Source of the DNA: Cyathus striatus
Lineage: Eukaryota; Basidiomycota; Agaricomycetes; Agaricales; Nidulariaceae
Direction of reading: 5' to 3'
Length of the DNA: 64,000 nt
Assembly: GCA_025738555.1 (NCBI GenBank)
Contig: JAOVFP010000011.1
Coordinates: 3,658,001 to 3,722,000 of the forward strand
This document shows positions 23,115 to 33,636 of the stretch, piece by piece; within the stretch, counting starts at the first letter, position 1, and each line of letters begins with the position of its first letter. Below the pieces are notes generated by a model that saw nothing but the letters and a program-made list of their open reading frames with translations, had not been told where the DNA came from and did no database searches. The position numbers and the translations under genes were made by a program.

Positions 23115-23720
23115 CTAGGCACCGGCCCATGTCCTTGTCAGACTCCAGACAATCTTCCAGTATATTCCTTGCCCTTGGATCTGTCTCCTGCCTGTGCCAG
23201 CTCCAGAAACAGCACCCCTCAAGGACCCCAAGTTTCTTCTAACACCAGGAGGAGGACCAGTCAGAGAGGTATTACTACCTCCTCCGTTTGTCGACTTGGA
23301 AGAGGAGTAGACCATATTCCACCTTTCAAGACTCACATTCTCAGGCGAATGTTGCCCAGGTGGGAGAGATGAGGAGTCGAACGGCCGAGTGGTTGCGTGC
23401 GAACTTCGTGATTGCCTGAGCCCTTGAGATAGAAAGAGCAGAAGAGGAGGATGAGTGCGTAATTCCATGACACATTCAATCGTAGATTAGTGGGCTGTGT
23501 TCAGTGAGACTTCCATTCGGTGTGGAGTCGGACTCATGAGGAGTGGGTTGAGGGAGGCATCGTAGAGCTGAGCCTCAGCCTGGTGTCAGGTGGTAGACTG
23601 GTAGTTGAGTCGATGGCCGGTGACCACTTGATCTCTGGGGCGGGCAAAGAGGTTGCAGGAATGGGTCGGGGTCGGGTGCATCCTGTCAGGTGGATGGATG
23701 GTCGATTCTGACGCTAGCGT
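23115..23720 (-). CDS. Hypothetical Gly/Ser-rich protein, copy 1 (with 5' flank)
   Basis: The best open part is 23468-23115, containing GLRQSRSSHATTRPFDSS, HSPENVSLERWNMVYSSSKS and a Gly-rich tail near SGAGTGRRQIQGQG. The paralogue at 30278 keeps the same blocks with many substitutions but few frame breaks. Sequence upstream to 23720 is also shared and could hold a first exon containing SLNPLLMSPTP. I do not recognise the family, and the protein is low-complexity. Conservation of the frame between copies is the only support for coding. Confidence 0.33.
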
Positions 23721-24044
23721 CTAGCGACCCCTATGGGTTATTACAGGTGTTACTACAAGTTTTGACTGTACAGGACATTTCGATTAAGTATTTATGTAAG
23801 AAGAAGCCCCTAATGTGACATGTTGACATGACACATGACACATTGTTACGCGAAGGGTGTTGTGGTGACCAAGTACACAATAAGTAATTTTTGCAACTTG
23901 CCAACACCCCAGCAACAACCTGCCTAAATTTCAGCTCAGCTCGCTCCTGATTAACTGAAGTCTGAGGTATTTGTAACTGCCTGAAGGTGGCAATATTTGC
24001 TGATATTTACAACTCTATAGCTATTCAACAGTGTTTGCTATATC
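23721..24044. promoter_or_regulatory. FB7 promoter block
   Basis: Shared with the FB6 and FB8 upstream regions, including CGCGAAGGGTG and TTTTTGCAACTTGCC, then the CTATTCAACAGTGTTTG stretch just before the ATG at 24045. Confidence 0.5.
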
Positions 24045-25783
24045 ATGCCGGACAACTTTAAGAATGCTAAGGAACTCGAGTCTCAGTATGTTCGCGCTTC
24101 AGCTGACGTGTATGTTCTAAGTAACTTATCAGAGATCCTAGGTTCTTATTCTGGAATGATTATTACGATAGAATTGGCAGCATCTTTCCGCACAGGGACG
24201 TACCTAGCCTTCAAGTTCACCCGCGCTATCATGTCCCCTCTCAGCAGGACCGTAAGACCATCAAGAATCAACTTTCTTCCTGTGATGCCGCTATCGATGC
24301 TCTGGAATCAGAAGTATCGCAACTTCAAGAAGTTACATCACTTCTTCAACTGCGACTTGAAAACTATCATGGTTACAGGCGCTTCAAATGTTCATTGTTG
24401 ACGTCTATAAAAAACTTGCCTGATGAAACTCTCAGCAATATATTTTTCTATACATTCGGAGGTGTCGTCGATGTATTGGATCTTGAGCCTGTTCACCCTT
24501 GGAGTAAACGCCTTTCTAATGGTCGTATTTGGGATCTACGGCTCGTATGCGTCCGATGGCGGGATATAATACAGGGAAACCCACTGTTATGGAGCAACTT
24601 CGCGTTTATATCATATTACAGAAATGATCGTGTAACTTCACTCGCCGCTGTCTCCAGACGAATTCATCAATGTCTCAAATATTCCAGAGCTGCCACATTG
24701 ACCATTTCTATTAATTGTGACACATCCTCTATGGTTCCAATTTCTGCTCTGGAGGATATTGCGCGCCATGCAGATCGTTTGGAGTCTTTTACAATCACGC
24801 ATGAATTCCTTCTCCAAGCCTTAGAAAGTACCGAAATGGAAGCGCTGATCAAAAAGAGAGGACTTTCACGACTCCGGAAATTAAATATCGTCGGCTTTAT
24901 TCTGGATTATAGTGATATCCGATCCAACTGTCCACTTAAAGTGTTCGCGGCCGCAGTGGCACTTGAGGACGTAAGTCTAAAGGATGCATGTCTTTATTAC
25001 ATTGATGGACTTCCATGGCGAACCGTGAGGAAACTAGAACTCCGAGAGTGCGAACTTCGCTCGGAAGACGAGCTGCACACCTTGTTGAAGTCTATACCAT
25101 CACTGGAAGAGCTGATTTGGAGTAATAATCAATTCGTTGTGGTTGGCCCGGAGTTCCAACCCATAGTGCTTCCTTCACTACGCACCCTTGTTGTGGAGAA
25201 GTGTGTAACTATGCGCCGTGAACCTGAAGATATGGACAAGATACCGATATCTGCCCTGCGTACACTATACATGCCGCATCTTACCAACCTCGTGACCGGT
25301 ACCCCTGAAATTGATACTCTTTTTGAGGTCCTTCGAAATTCAGCTTGCGTTATCAAGTCTTTAGAGGTGCGGTGGGGCTGCACAGACTATATCGTTCCAA
25401 TTATTACAGAACTTTGCGCCGTTGAAGAGTTGTCAATGTGGTCCATGGCTGATTACCACTATGATAAACTTCTCCGGAAATTGATATGGGATCCTACGCG
25501 TGGTCCGGGGGCCGCCCAACTGCTTCCTTCTTTGCGAAAATTAGTGATACATGCTCAAGCAGTAGTGCAAGATGATACCATATCTTTAATGGGAGCTATT
25601 CTACGCTCCAGGTCATCCGAAACCATAGAAGCCATGCAAGGACAACCTGTTGCACTAGCACCTTTATTATCTGTTGAATTCTATGCTGGCTTCTGGGATG
25701 AAGAGGACCCAGCCATCTATCATTTGGAAGATCTTGGAAGGGATTTAGGAATAGAGTTTAAATTGCATGTCGAATTGCATTGA
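24045..25783 (+). CDS. FB7: coiled-coil/F-box/LRR-like protein
   Basis: 560 residues. Exon 1 is 24045-24085 (MPDNFKNAKELES plus two bases), the intron 24086-24141, and exon 2 24142-25783. The second exon opens FLFWNDYYDRIGSIFPH, then a coiled coil (AAIDALESEVSQLQEV), F-box core LPDETLSNIFFYTF and IWDLRLVCVRWRDIIQGNPLLW. The central LRR block (about 24880-25400) is practically identical to FB8 at DNA level. The segment just after the F-box (SNFAFISYYRNDRV and onward) is strongly different. The protein ends FKLHVELH. Confidence 0.86.
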
Positions 25784-26164
25784 ACGTTGAATTTAGACAC
25801 ATTCGTATGCTTTATTACTAATCTTACTCGTCGGCATACATACGAAGAGCAGTAAATTTTATGCTTCTGCTCAAGCACTGGTAGTACTTCTTTTGTGTTA
25901 CATTTACATAATGCTCTAAATGTCAAAACGCAGCTCTTAGGAGTCCTCAATAGCATTATCTTGTCTGTACTTGCGTGTGCCCAACTAACTCATGAGTAAA
26001 AGTTCAAATCATGACAAAAGCGAAATAGACGTCAAAGAGAAAGAGAGAAAAAGGAGAAAGGCCGCAGAGACGAAACAAATTATAAAGATAATATACCTGT
26101 GAGAGTGTAGAGCTGCCCAGGAGATGGAGCGAGAAAGAGAGAGATTGAGGGAACAGTGATCGTC
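25784..26164. repeat. FB7 3' flank fused to a truncated spacer repeat
   Basis: The first 200 bases match the FB8 3' flank (CATACGAAGAGCAGTAAATT and onward, 29620-29760). The next part copies the spacer repeat of 29780-29945. The match stops abruptly at about 26163 inside CAGTGATCGTYGTG, where F-box relic sequence begins. Confidence 0.65.
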
Positions 26165-27192
26165 GTGTATCGAATATTCAAGAACAGCCCCGCTGACAAT
26201 TTCTATTGGGATGTGCGATACTTCGAATATGGGTTTCATATCTACTCTGGAAAGTATTTTTCAGCGCGCGGATCATTGGGAGCTACTTACAATCGATGAT
26301 CAAGTCCTTTATGAAGCTACGAAATGCAATGATATGTTGAAAACACTGATTAAACATCAAGGACTTTTGCAGCTTCGGAAATTGATTATCGTGGGTAGCA
26401 TGCTGTATACTGCTCTCCCCTGTCCAATCAGTGTCTTCACAGGCGCCACCGCACTTGGAGACATATGTCTAAAAAATGCCTGCATCACTCATGACAATAA
26501 ACTTCCATGGAACACCATAAGGAAACTGGAACTTATTGGGTGCCACTTTTGTTCAGAAGATACCCTGCGGACCTTCTGCAGTCAATGCCGTTACTGGAGG
26601 AGCTGATGTGGGATAGAAATTATTTTTCTCATCCACATGGCACGATTGTCATCGACAGTCCAGTGTTCAATCCTATAGTGCTTCCTTTTCTGTGCACCCT
26701 TATTATTGAGTTGTACGCCCAGGAAACAACTACAATGTAGATTTGATGAGTATGCTATGCACACCCCATCTTACCAACTTCACAATCATCGAAGATATCA
26801 CTCGGATTGATACTCTTTTGAAAATTCTTCGAAATTCAGGTTGTGTTATCAAGTCTTTGGAATCGCGAATAAGCTGCACAGATTATATCATACCATTTAT
26901 CAAAGAACTGTGCGACATTGAACAACTCTCAATCGTGCCCATGGGCAATTATCATTGCGATGAACTTATCCGAATGCTTGTATAGACTTCTACGTCTGCT
27001 CCAGAGGCCACACAGCTACTTCCTGCGCTGCGAAAATTGGCGATACATTCTGAAACGACAATGCAAAGCGATTCGATCTGTTTAATGACAAGTTTCCTGC
27101 GCTCCAGATCACCCATAAACATGTTAGAGAAATTTTCCGCTCTAGCTCCTTTTTTAATGGTTGGATTTTGTGGAGCCAATTTGCGCGGTTAG
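26165..27192 (+). pseudogene. F-box/LRR relic related to FB5
   Basis: Begins abruptly at CGTGTATCGAATATTCAAG, equivalent to the middle of FB5 (SCIEYSRTAPL), with no start, coiled coil or F-box. It runs in frame to about 26570, where a short deletion in the CCTT..GCAGTC stretch shifts the frame. It continues as LLQSMPLLEELMW, is damaged again near 26710-26745 (TAG), then reads LCTPHLTNFTIIEDI to a TAG at 26983-26985 replacing a tryptophan codon. The last part follows SFLRSRSPINMLEK and ends near 27192. At least three lesions make it a pseudogene. Confidence 0.85.
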
Positions 27193-27819
27193 CCACTATT
27201 CCTGGTACTTAAGTGTTACTAATATAAGTTTGTGGCCCTATGTGCGTCAGTTATAAGCTAAGTTTATGTTGTTATTATCTTATTATTTCTTTCTGTCAAT
27301 ATCGCATTATTCAATTCATTTTTATTTTACACGAATTTAACTATATCCATGCCTTTCATAACATATTGGATAATATTTACTAGCGCATTTAAGATGCTAT
27401 GCTTACTGTGGGGTTCCTCAAGGGCTCTCTCGTACACACAAGGCGGCGCGCAGCCAAACAACGGGAGGCCAATGCCAAACACTTGGTTCAGTTGTGAGAA
27501 TGAGCCAGCGTGTTCCCGGGTTTTGCCAGCATCAGCAATTACCGCATTTGGACCAGATCTGCGAATCGAATAGTAACAGGGGACATGGACAGACACATCA
27601 CCGCTTTCAGAACGCATTACGCGAAGGGTGGTGTCATCTAGATGATCGGTGAACGTAATCACCGTGGTCACACGGTTCGATGACAGCGTGATAACTTTTT
27701 GCAACTTACCAACAACCTCAGCCTGTTCGCTCCTGTTAACTGAGGTAAGTATTCGTAACTACTTGAAATTGGCCACAAAGTTTCAGATACTGTTATAGCT
27801 ATTCAACAGTGTTTATATC
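27193..27819. promoter_or_regulatory. Spacer and FB8 promoter block
   Basis: 27193-27590 has no supported gene; I do not recognise the minus-strand frame of 125 codons over it. From about 27610 the FB6/FB7 promoter block begins (ACGCGAAGGGTGGTGTCAT) and leads to the ATG at 27820. Confidence 0.45.
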
Positions 27820-29570
27820 ATGGCGGATAACATTAAGAATGCTAAGGAGCTCGAGTCACAGTAAGTTCGCACTTTAGCCGACATGTATGTTCTAAGAAAC
27901 TTACCAGAAATCCTAGCCTCATGCTGTTCTGGAATGATTATTACGATAGAATTGGCAGCATTTTTCCGCACAGGGACGTACCTAGCTTTCAAGTTCACCC
28001 GCGCTATCATGTTCCCTCTCAGCGGGACCGTAAGACCATCAAGAATCAACTTTCTTCCTGTGATGCCGCTATCAATGCTCTGGAATCAGAAGTATCGCAA
28101 CTTCAAGAAGTTACATCACTTCTTCAACTGCGGGTTGAAAACTATCGCAGTTACAAGCGCTTCAAATGTTCATTGTTGACGTCTATAAACAACTTGCCTG
28201 ATGAAACTCTCAGCAATATATTTTTCTATACGTTCGGAGGTGTCATCGATGTATTGGATGTTGAGCCCTTTCATCCTTTGACGAAAAAGCGCATTGACGG
28301 TCGTATTTGGGATTTACAGCTCGTATGCGTCCGATGGCGGGATATAATACTGGGAAACCCGCTGTTGTGGAGCCACTTCGAGCTTTTAACACATTCCAGT
28401 CTACGAAAGGATCACAAACCTTCACTCACTGTTGTCTCTGAACGAATTCAATCATGCCTCAAATATTCCAGAGCTTCCACATTGACCATTTCCATTACTT
28501 GTAACGTGTCTTCGGCGGTTCCAATTTCTGCCCTGGAAGATATTGCGCACCATGCAGATCGTTTGGAGTCCTTTACAATCACGCATGAATTCCTTCTCCA
28601 AGCCTTAGAAAATACAGAAATGGAAGCACTGATCAAAAAGAGAGGGCTTTCACAACTCCGGAAATTAAATATCGTCGGCTTTATTCTGGATTATAGTGAT
28701 ATCCGATCCAACTGTCCACTTGAAGTGTTCGCGGCCGCAATAGCACTTGAGGACGTACATCTAAAGGATGCATGTCTTTATTACATTGATGGACTTCCAT
28801 GGCGTACCGTGAGGAAACTAGAACTCCGAGAGTGCGAACTTCGCTCAGAAGATGAGTTGCACACCTTGTTGAAGTCTATGCCATCACTGGAGGAGCTAAT
28901 TTGGAATAATAATCAATTCGTTGTGGTTGGCCCGGAGTTCCAACCCATAGTGCTTCCTTCACTACGCACCCTTGTTGTGGAGAAGTGTGTAACTATGCGC
29001 CGTGAACCTGAAGATATGGACAAGATACCGATATCTGCCCTGCGTACACTATACATGCCGCATCTTACCAACCTCGTAACCGGTACCCCTGAAATTGATA
29101 CTCTTTTTGAGGTCCTTCGAAATTCAGCTTGCGTTATCAAGTCTTTAGAGGTGCGGTGGGGCTGCACAGACTATATCGTTCCAATTATTACAGAACTTTG
29201 CGCCGTTGAAGAGTTGTCAATGTGGTCCATAGCCGATTACTACTACGATAAACTTCTTCGGAAATTGATATGGGATCCTACGCGTGGTCCGGAGGCCACC
29301 CAACTGCTTCCTTCTTTGCGAAAATTAGTGATACATTCTCAAGCAGTAGTGCAAGATGATACCATATCTTTAATTGGAGCTATTCTACGCTCCAGGTCAT
29401 CCGCAACCATAGAAGCCATGCAAGGACAACCTGTTGCACTAGCACCTTTAGTATATGTTGAGTTCCATGCTGTCTTCAACTGGGATGAAGAGGACCCAGC
29501 CATCTATCATTTGGAAGACCTCGGAAGGGATTTAGGAATAGAGTTTAAATTGCATGTCGATGTGCATTGA
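27820..29570 (+). CDS. FB8: coiled-coil/F-box/LRR-like protein
   Basis: 564 residues. Exon 1 is 27820-27860 (MADNIKNAKELES plus two bases), the intron 27861-27916, and exon 2 27917-29570. N-terminus LMLFWNDYYDRIGSIFPH, coiled coil AAINALESEVSQLQEV, F-box core LPDETLSNIFFYTF, then IWDLQLVCVRWRDIILGNPLLW. The leucine-rich part shares near-identical DNA with FB7 from about 28660 to 29330. The stretch between about 28255 and 28440 is diverged and longer. The protein ends FKLHVDVH. Confidence 0.86.
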
Positions 29571-30277
29571 ACATTGAATTTAGACACGTATTCGTATGCT
29601 CCATTACAATCGGCATGCATACGAAGAGCAGTAAATTTTATGCTTCTACTCGAGCACTGGCAGTATTTCTTTTGTGTTACATTTACATAATACTCTAAAT
29701 GTCGAAATGCAGCTCTTAGTGGTCTCCAATAGCATTATTTTGTCTGTACTCGCGTGTGTCCAACTAGCTCATGAGTACAAGCTCAAATCATGACAAAAGC
29801 GAAATACACGTCAAGTGGAAAGAGAGAAAAAGGAATAAAGCCGCAGAGACGAAAAAAATTATAAAGATATTATACCTGTGAGAGTGTAGAGCTGCCCAGG
29901 AGATGGAGCAAGAAAGAGAGAGATTGAGGGGACAGTGATCGTTGTGAGTGGCATGTGATGTAAGATGTAAGGGGAAGGAGGGAGATGGTGGTAGAGGGAG
30001 ACGGGGAGGACGTACAAGGGCGATGATGATGAAACGGGATGGCAGATATGGATATGGATCTGATAAGAAGTGTAGGGCAGAGGACGAGAAGTGGAGAAGA
30101 GCAAGTCATCAGGCACTAGGGTGTAAAATGTGAATATAACGAAGGAAATGAAAATAAAATGAAAACGACACCTTAGTATATCATAAGTGAAACAAGGAGG
30201 TACATGGCAGAAAACAATGTAAGATAAAGTGAAGGATGAAAAGAACACGACGACGTACAATAATTGCATCCTATCCT
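29571..30277. repeat. FB8 3' flank and spacer repeat, copy 3
   Basis: Same order as after FB6: 3' flank, then the purine-rich spacer from about 29780, leading into the minus-strand hypothetical gene. The first part is also present after FB7. No plus-strand gene is seen. Confidence 0.6.
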
Positions 30278-30960
30278 TCAACAGCGCGTGTCTAGGCGCC
30301 GGCCCATGTCGTTGTCGAAGTCCGGACAACAATCTTCCGGTAAACTACCTTGCCCTTGGAGCTGTTTCCTGCCTGCGCCAGCTCCGGAACCAGCACCTCT
30401 CGAGGACCCCAAGTTTCCTCTAGCACCAGGCGGAGGACCAGTCGGAGACGTATTACTACCTCTTCCATTTGTCGACTGGGAAGAAGAGTACACCATATTC
30501 TGCCTCTCATGATTCACATTCTCAGGTGAATGTTGTCTAGGTGGGAGAGATGGGCAGTCGGACGGCCGAGTGATTGAGTGCGAACTTCGTGATTGCCTGA
30601 GCCCTTGAGATAGAGAGGTGCTGCTGAAACGGGGGTGTATGATTCGACAACACATTCAACGAGCTAACAAGCCATCCAGTTTTACGTGTCCTGCTTGCTC
30701 TAGCACTGCACTTCTTAGATGATAGGCTGTGTTTAGTGAGACTTCCTTTCAGTATGGAGTCGGACTCATGAGGAGTGGGTTGAGGGAGGCATCGTAGAGC
30801 TGATTCCAACTGGCAAACTGGTAGTCGAGGAGATGGCCGGTGACCGCCTGATTGCTGGGCAGGCCAGAAGGTTGTGGGAAGGAGTCGGGGTCGAGTGGAT
30901 GGATCATGGATGTTGGATCACGGATGGATGGTCGATTCTGACGCTAGAGCTCATTGATGA
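30278..30960 (-). CDS. Hypothetical Gly/Ser-rich protein, copy 2 (with 5' flank)
   Basis: Open from 30655 to 30278, with GLRQSRSSHSITRPSDC, HSPENVNHERQNMVYSSS and a Gly-rich tail, ending DNDMGRRLDTRC. It is the paralogue of 23115 and has a longer C-terminus than that copy. An upstream frame on the same strand (MIHPLDPDSFPQPSG, then LNPLLMSPTPY) lies around 30905-30750 and may be a separate first exon; I could not find a convincing junction. The family is unknown. Confidence 0.35.
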
Positions 30961-31321
30961 TTTCAGCTTGGGCGCTTACGTGAATCCCGTCTCCCACGGG
31001 GAAAAACCACTTGGCAATTGCTTCGACGTCGAACGAATCCAGACTCAGCGCCCCGTATACACCACGTTGCCAGACAGTTCACCTAAGAATTCCCGAAAAT
31101 GGACTTTAAATACAGCCACCCTCACGTTTGACAACGATAACTTATCTAAGATGAACCGATAACCTTCATCACGCGGTGTTCTAAGCGTTAGATTGAAGTC
31201 CGGTGCTCATTTCAAATCGTCGGTCTTTCAAGTTCAAGGGTAACATATACTTATAAGTTATATCCTGTTTCGCTACTGATTTCTCCCCCCGCAAAGGATA
31301 TCTCATTCTATCGTGCTACCA
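30961..31321. other. Intergenic
   Basis: No supported gene. It contains the promoter of the small repeat protein that starts at 31322; TTATAAGTTATATCC near 31250 could serve as an AT-rich core. Confidence 0.35.
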
Positions 31322-31882
31322 ATGTCTGACACAGACCCACACCTGGGTCCGTGCCTTCCCCACATCTTACACAGTGCTGCCACTGTAAACCACCATAACG
31401 AGGACCACCCTCGCATACCTCTCATAGGACTTACTAAGACCTTTGCACTGACGCGCCCTGGGCGTGGCACGCCCGCTACCGTACTACACGAGGCTCAGCC
31501 TCGCATGCCTCTTATGGCGCATACGAAATCCGGTGCACTAGCCCACCTAGAACGTAGTGCAAATGCACTATATTCAACCCCTCTGATGCATGCAAATAGT
31601 GCACCGGGGTTTATATCCGATTCAAGAAACTGCGTTGGGATACAAAGGAAACTCCCTAGACCTTCATATTCCGTAGCGATGGCATATCACGATAAGACAC
31701 CTGTACTGCTTCCAACTATTTCATACCGAGATGCAGGTTTAATCACCATCTCCCATTTTGAGCGTGGTGAACGTGGAAGCAGTGGTGTAGCTGTACGTGG
31801 CTATGTGGGTGGAAATGGAGATTTGATGAATACGTTGGGTGGGGGGTGGTCTGAGCAGTATTGGAAGCATTATTGTAACTAG
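31322..31882 (+). CDS. Small repeat protein with KH-C C-terminus, copy 1
   Basis: Single open frame of 186 residues from ATG 31322. It carries an imperfect repeat of about 30 residues with the core P(R/x)xPxIxHS/T, seen at CLPHILHSAAT, DHPRIPLIGLTKT and AQPRMPLMAHTKS, the last followed by ALAHLERSA. The C-terminal part has ERGERGSSGVAVRGYVGG and ends GGWSEQYWKHYCN. The loci at 43321 and 45404 share the repeat core and/or the closing Y-x-KHC motif. There is no signal peptide or membrane segment, and I recognise no known domain. Confidence 0.5.
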   Translation: MSDTDPHLGPCLPHILHSAATVNHHNEDHPRIPLIGLTKTFALTRPGRGTPATVLHEAQPRMPLMAHTKSGALAHLERSANALYSTPLMHANSAPGFISDSRNCVGIQRKLPRPSYSVAMAYHDKTPVLLPTISYRDAGLITISHFERGERGSSGVAVRGYVGGNGDLMNTLGGGWSEQYWKHYCN

Positions 31883-32067
31883 CAGAGCTGGGGCGACGCC
31901 AGTCGAGTTAGGAAATAGCATCATGAACAAGGGTCACGGCCATTGTTTATTTGAAATTTGAGTACTTGAATGCCACTGGCTTTATGAATACGACTTTAAT
32001 CAGAGCCTAAAAAACTCATGAGCACAAAGCACTTGATCAAAAGGTCTCTTTTCCTTATACATTCGCG

Positions 32068-32224
32068 ATGTACTCTGCCAAACGGTGATTTCACACCATC
32101 GTACTCATGTTCTCCAACTAACATATATAATAATAGATTTATACAAGATTACTTAGAAGAAATCACGAATGAATTCCCAACCTCCTCGCCAGTTCGCTCA
32201 AACTACCACAGTATAATACGCTAA
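32068..32224 (+). pseudogene. Truncated F-box family 5' end
   Basis: A 17-base first exon (32068-32084, MYSAK plus two bases) and an intron 32085-32136 splice cleanly to RFIQDYLEEITNEFPTSSPV, then RSNYHS and a stop at 32222-32224, only 34 codons in. This matches the start of the neighbouring pseudogene (RFLQDYLEEIINKFP). The coiled coil, F-box and LRR parts are absent, so it is a 5' fragment. Confidence 0.7.
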
Positions 32225-32793
32225 GCTTCATGAACGTTATAACTTCAGCCGGAGCTTAAAAAACAGAGAGTAAGGCTAGCGCTCACTTACGTACAATCGA
32301 TGAGAAGGCTTCTCTTCATACATCCATTATGCCTTCGTCCGACCAAAGGTAGTTCCACTGTACAATCAAATCGTCCTCTGACGAATTTCTAGCACCAGAT
32401 TTCTACAAGATTATTTGGAAGAAATCATTAACAAGTTTCCATGTCTAGAACTACCCACCTCTCCAGACCGTTCAATCTACTCATCATCTCCAGAGGATCT
32501 CTCAGAGATCCATGATCAAATTTCTGCATCTGATAATGCTATCGGGTTCATAGATGCGGAGATCTTCGCTCTTGAAGACTGTGTCTCAAAACTCAAGTCG
32601 CATCTACAAAAAGTTCGCTCGTATAAAGTATACCAACAATCTCTACTATCACCTACACGCAAGTTGCCAAATGAGCTTTTAGCCCACATATTTTCTTTTG
32701 TCTCCGACGAATATGTTAACCTTGCTGGCAATCCCTCCGATGACTTTTGGGGGATACAACTCGTTTGCGTGCGCTGGCGCGGTATCGTGCATA

Positions 32794-33080
32794 CTGTACC
32801 ATTACGACCAAGTGTTCAGTCACGCGTCACAAAGGGCGATGAACTTGAACAGATCCCGGGTTTGTCACGCGTCACAGAGGTACTTGAACAGAGGTACAAC
32901 AAGACTTACAAAAGGGGTAAGTAACTGAAAAAATTCGGCGCCTGTCAGCGTACTTGAACAGTTGACAGCTGTGAACAGATAACACACTTGTCATGCATCA
33001 CACGGACCTATGAACACCAGATCCAACTGATCATGGCCGTCACGCTAAAAACGCATGAACACTTGGTCATAATGGTACAG
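32794..33080. mobile_element. 287-bp MITE, Tc1/mariner-like
   Basis: Terminal inverted repeats of about 25 bases, starting CTGTACCATTAYGACC, lie at 32794 and 33080 (inverted), flanked by a TA duplication at 32792-32793 and 33081-33082. TA targets with short ends are typical of Tc1/mariner relatives. No transposase. The interior repeats a GTCACGCGTCAC motif twice. Removing it with one TA restores the F-box family reading frame across the site, which supports the boundaries. Confidence 0.85.
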
Positions 33081-33188
33081 TAACACCCCGTCACTGTGGA
33101 CCAAATTTAGTATTGTGGATCCTCAATTGACGGTGAGAACTATGACGCATGTGACACGTGGCATCGCTCCTTGATTGCCGTTATTTTT

Positions 33189-33573
33189 CAGAGTTCAAGG
33201 GTATCTTGCACTGGGCCAATAGGGATGGCAGCACAGTAGCCCTCAGGCCGTGAAATGCCATCATTTCGTGGGCGGCTGGTACCAGATTGAATCGCTGTTG
33301 TGAGTGAGCTCATTATGACCTCCCGTTCGAGGCCACTGACGCTCTCCAACTCATCTCGATCCCTTATGCAATTTATTCCCAATGGCTAGACCGTGATCAT
33401 GTCTTGGAGCTAGCTGCGCGAATGGTACAAAGAGTCTGGTGGAATTAGATGATCTGCATTCCTCCTCTCTCGTGCACCAGGTATTTCTCTTGTATACTAA
33501 TATCTGTTTATTGACTTCCTCCTCTCTTGTGCACCAGGTCTCTATCACTATCACCATCTATAATTTTCGGCTA
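33189..33573 (+). repeat. Ngaro 1 split direct repeat A1
   Basis: Starts CAGAGTTCAAGGG and ends at TTTTCGGCTA. It matches A2 (38298-38682) over the whole 385 bases with only a few differences, including CAGCACAG/CAGCGCAG. Confidence 0.9.
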
Positions 33574-33636
33574 TAATTTACCATCGTCAAACTTTGCTAA
33601 GTCCTTCCTCATAATCTAAACTATTGTACAACACAC

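Noticed and set aside
24045..24401. A 118-codon frame read as a separate gene upstream of FB7 (and the like at 27883 and 20454)
   Set aside because: It reads straight through the first intron of the F-box genes; splicing joins exon 1 to a different frame that matches all relatives.
27327..27704. Minus-strand 125-codon frame upstream of FB8
   Set aside because: Its 5' half lies on the duplicated promoter block, where the other two copies do not keep the frame.
31313..31882. Pheromone precursor with a CAAX box
   Set aside because: The last residues are KHYCN, and in relatives KHCV/KHCI, so cysteine is not four from the end; the protein is also too long and repetitive.
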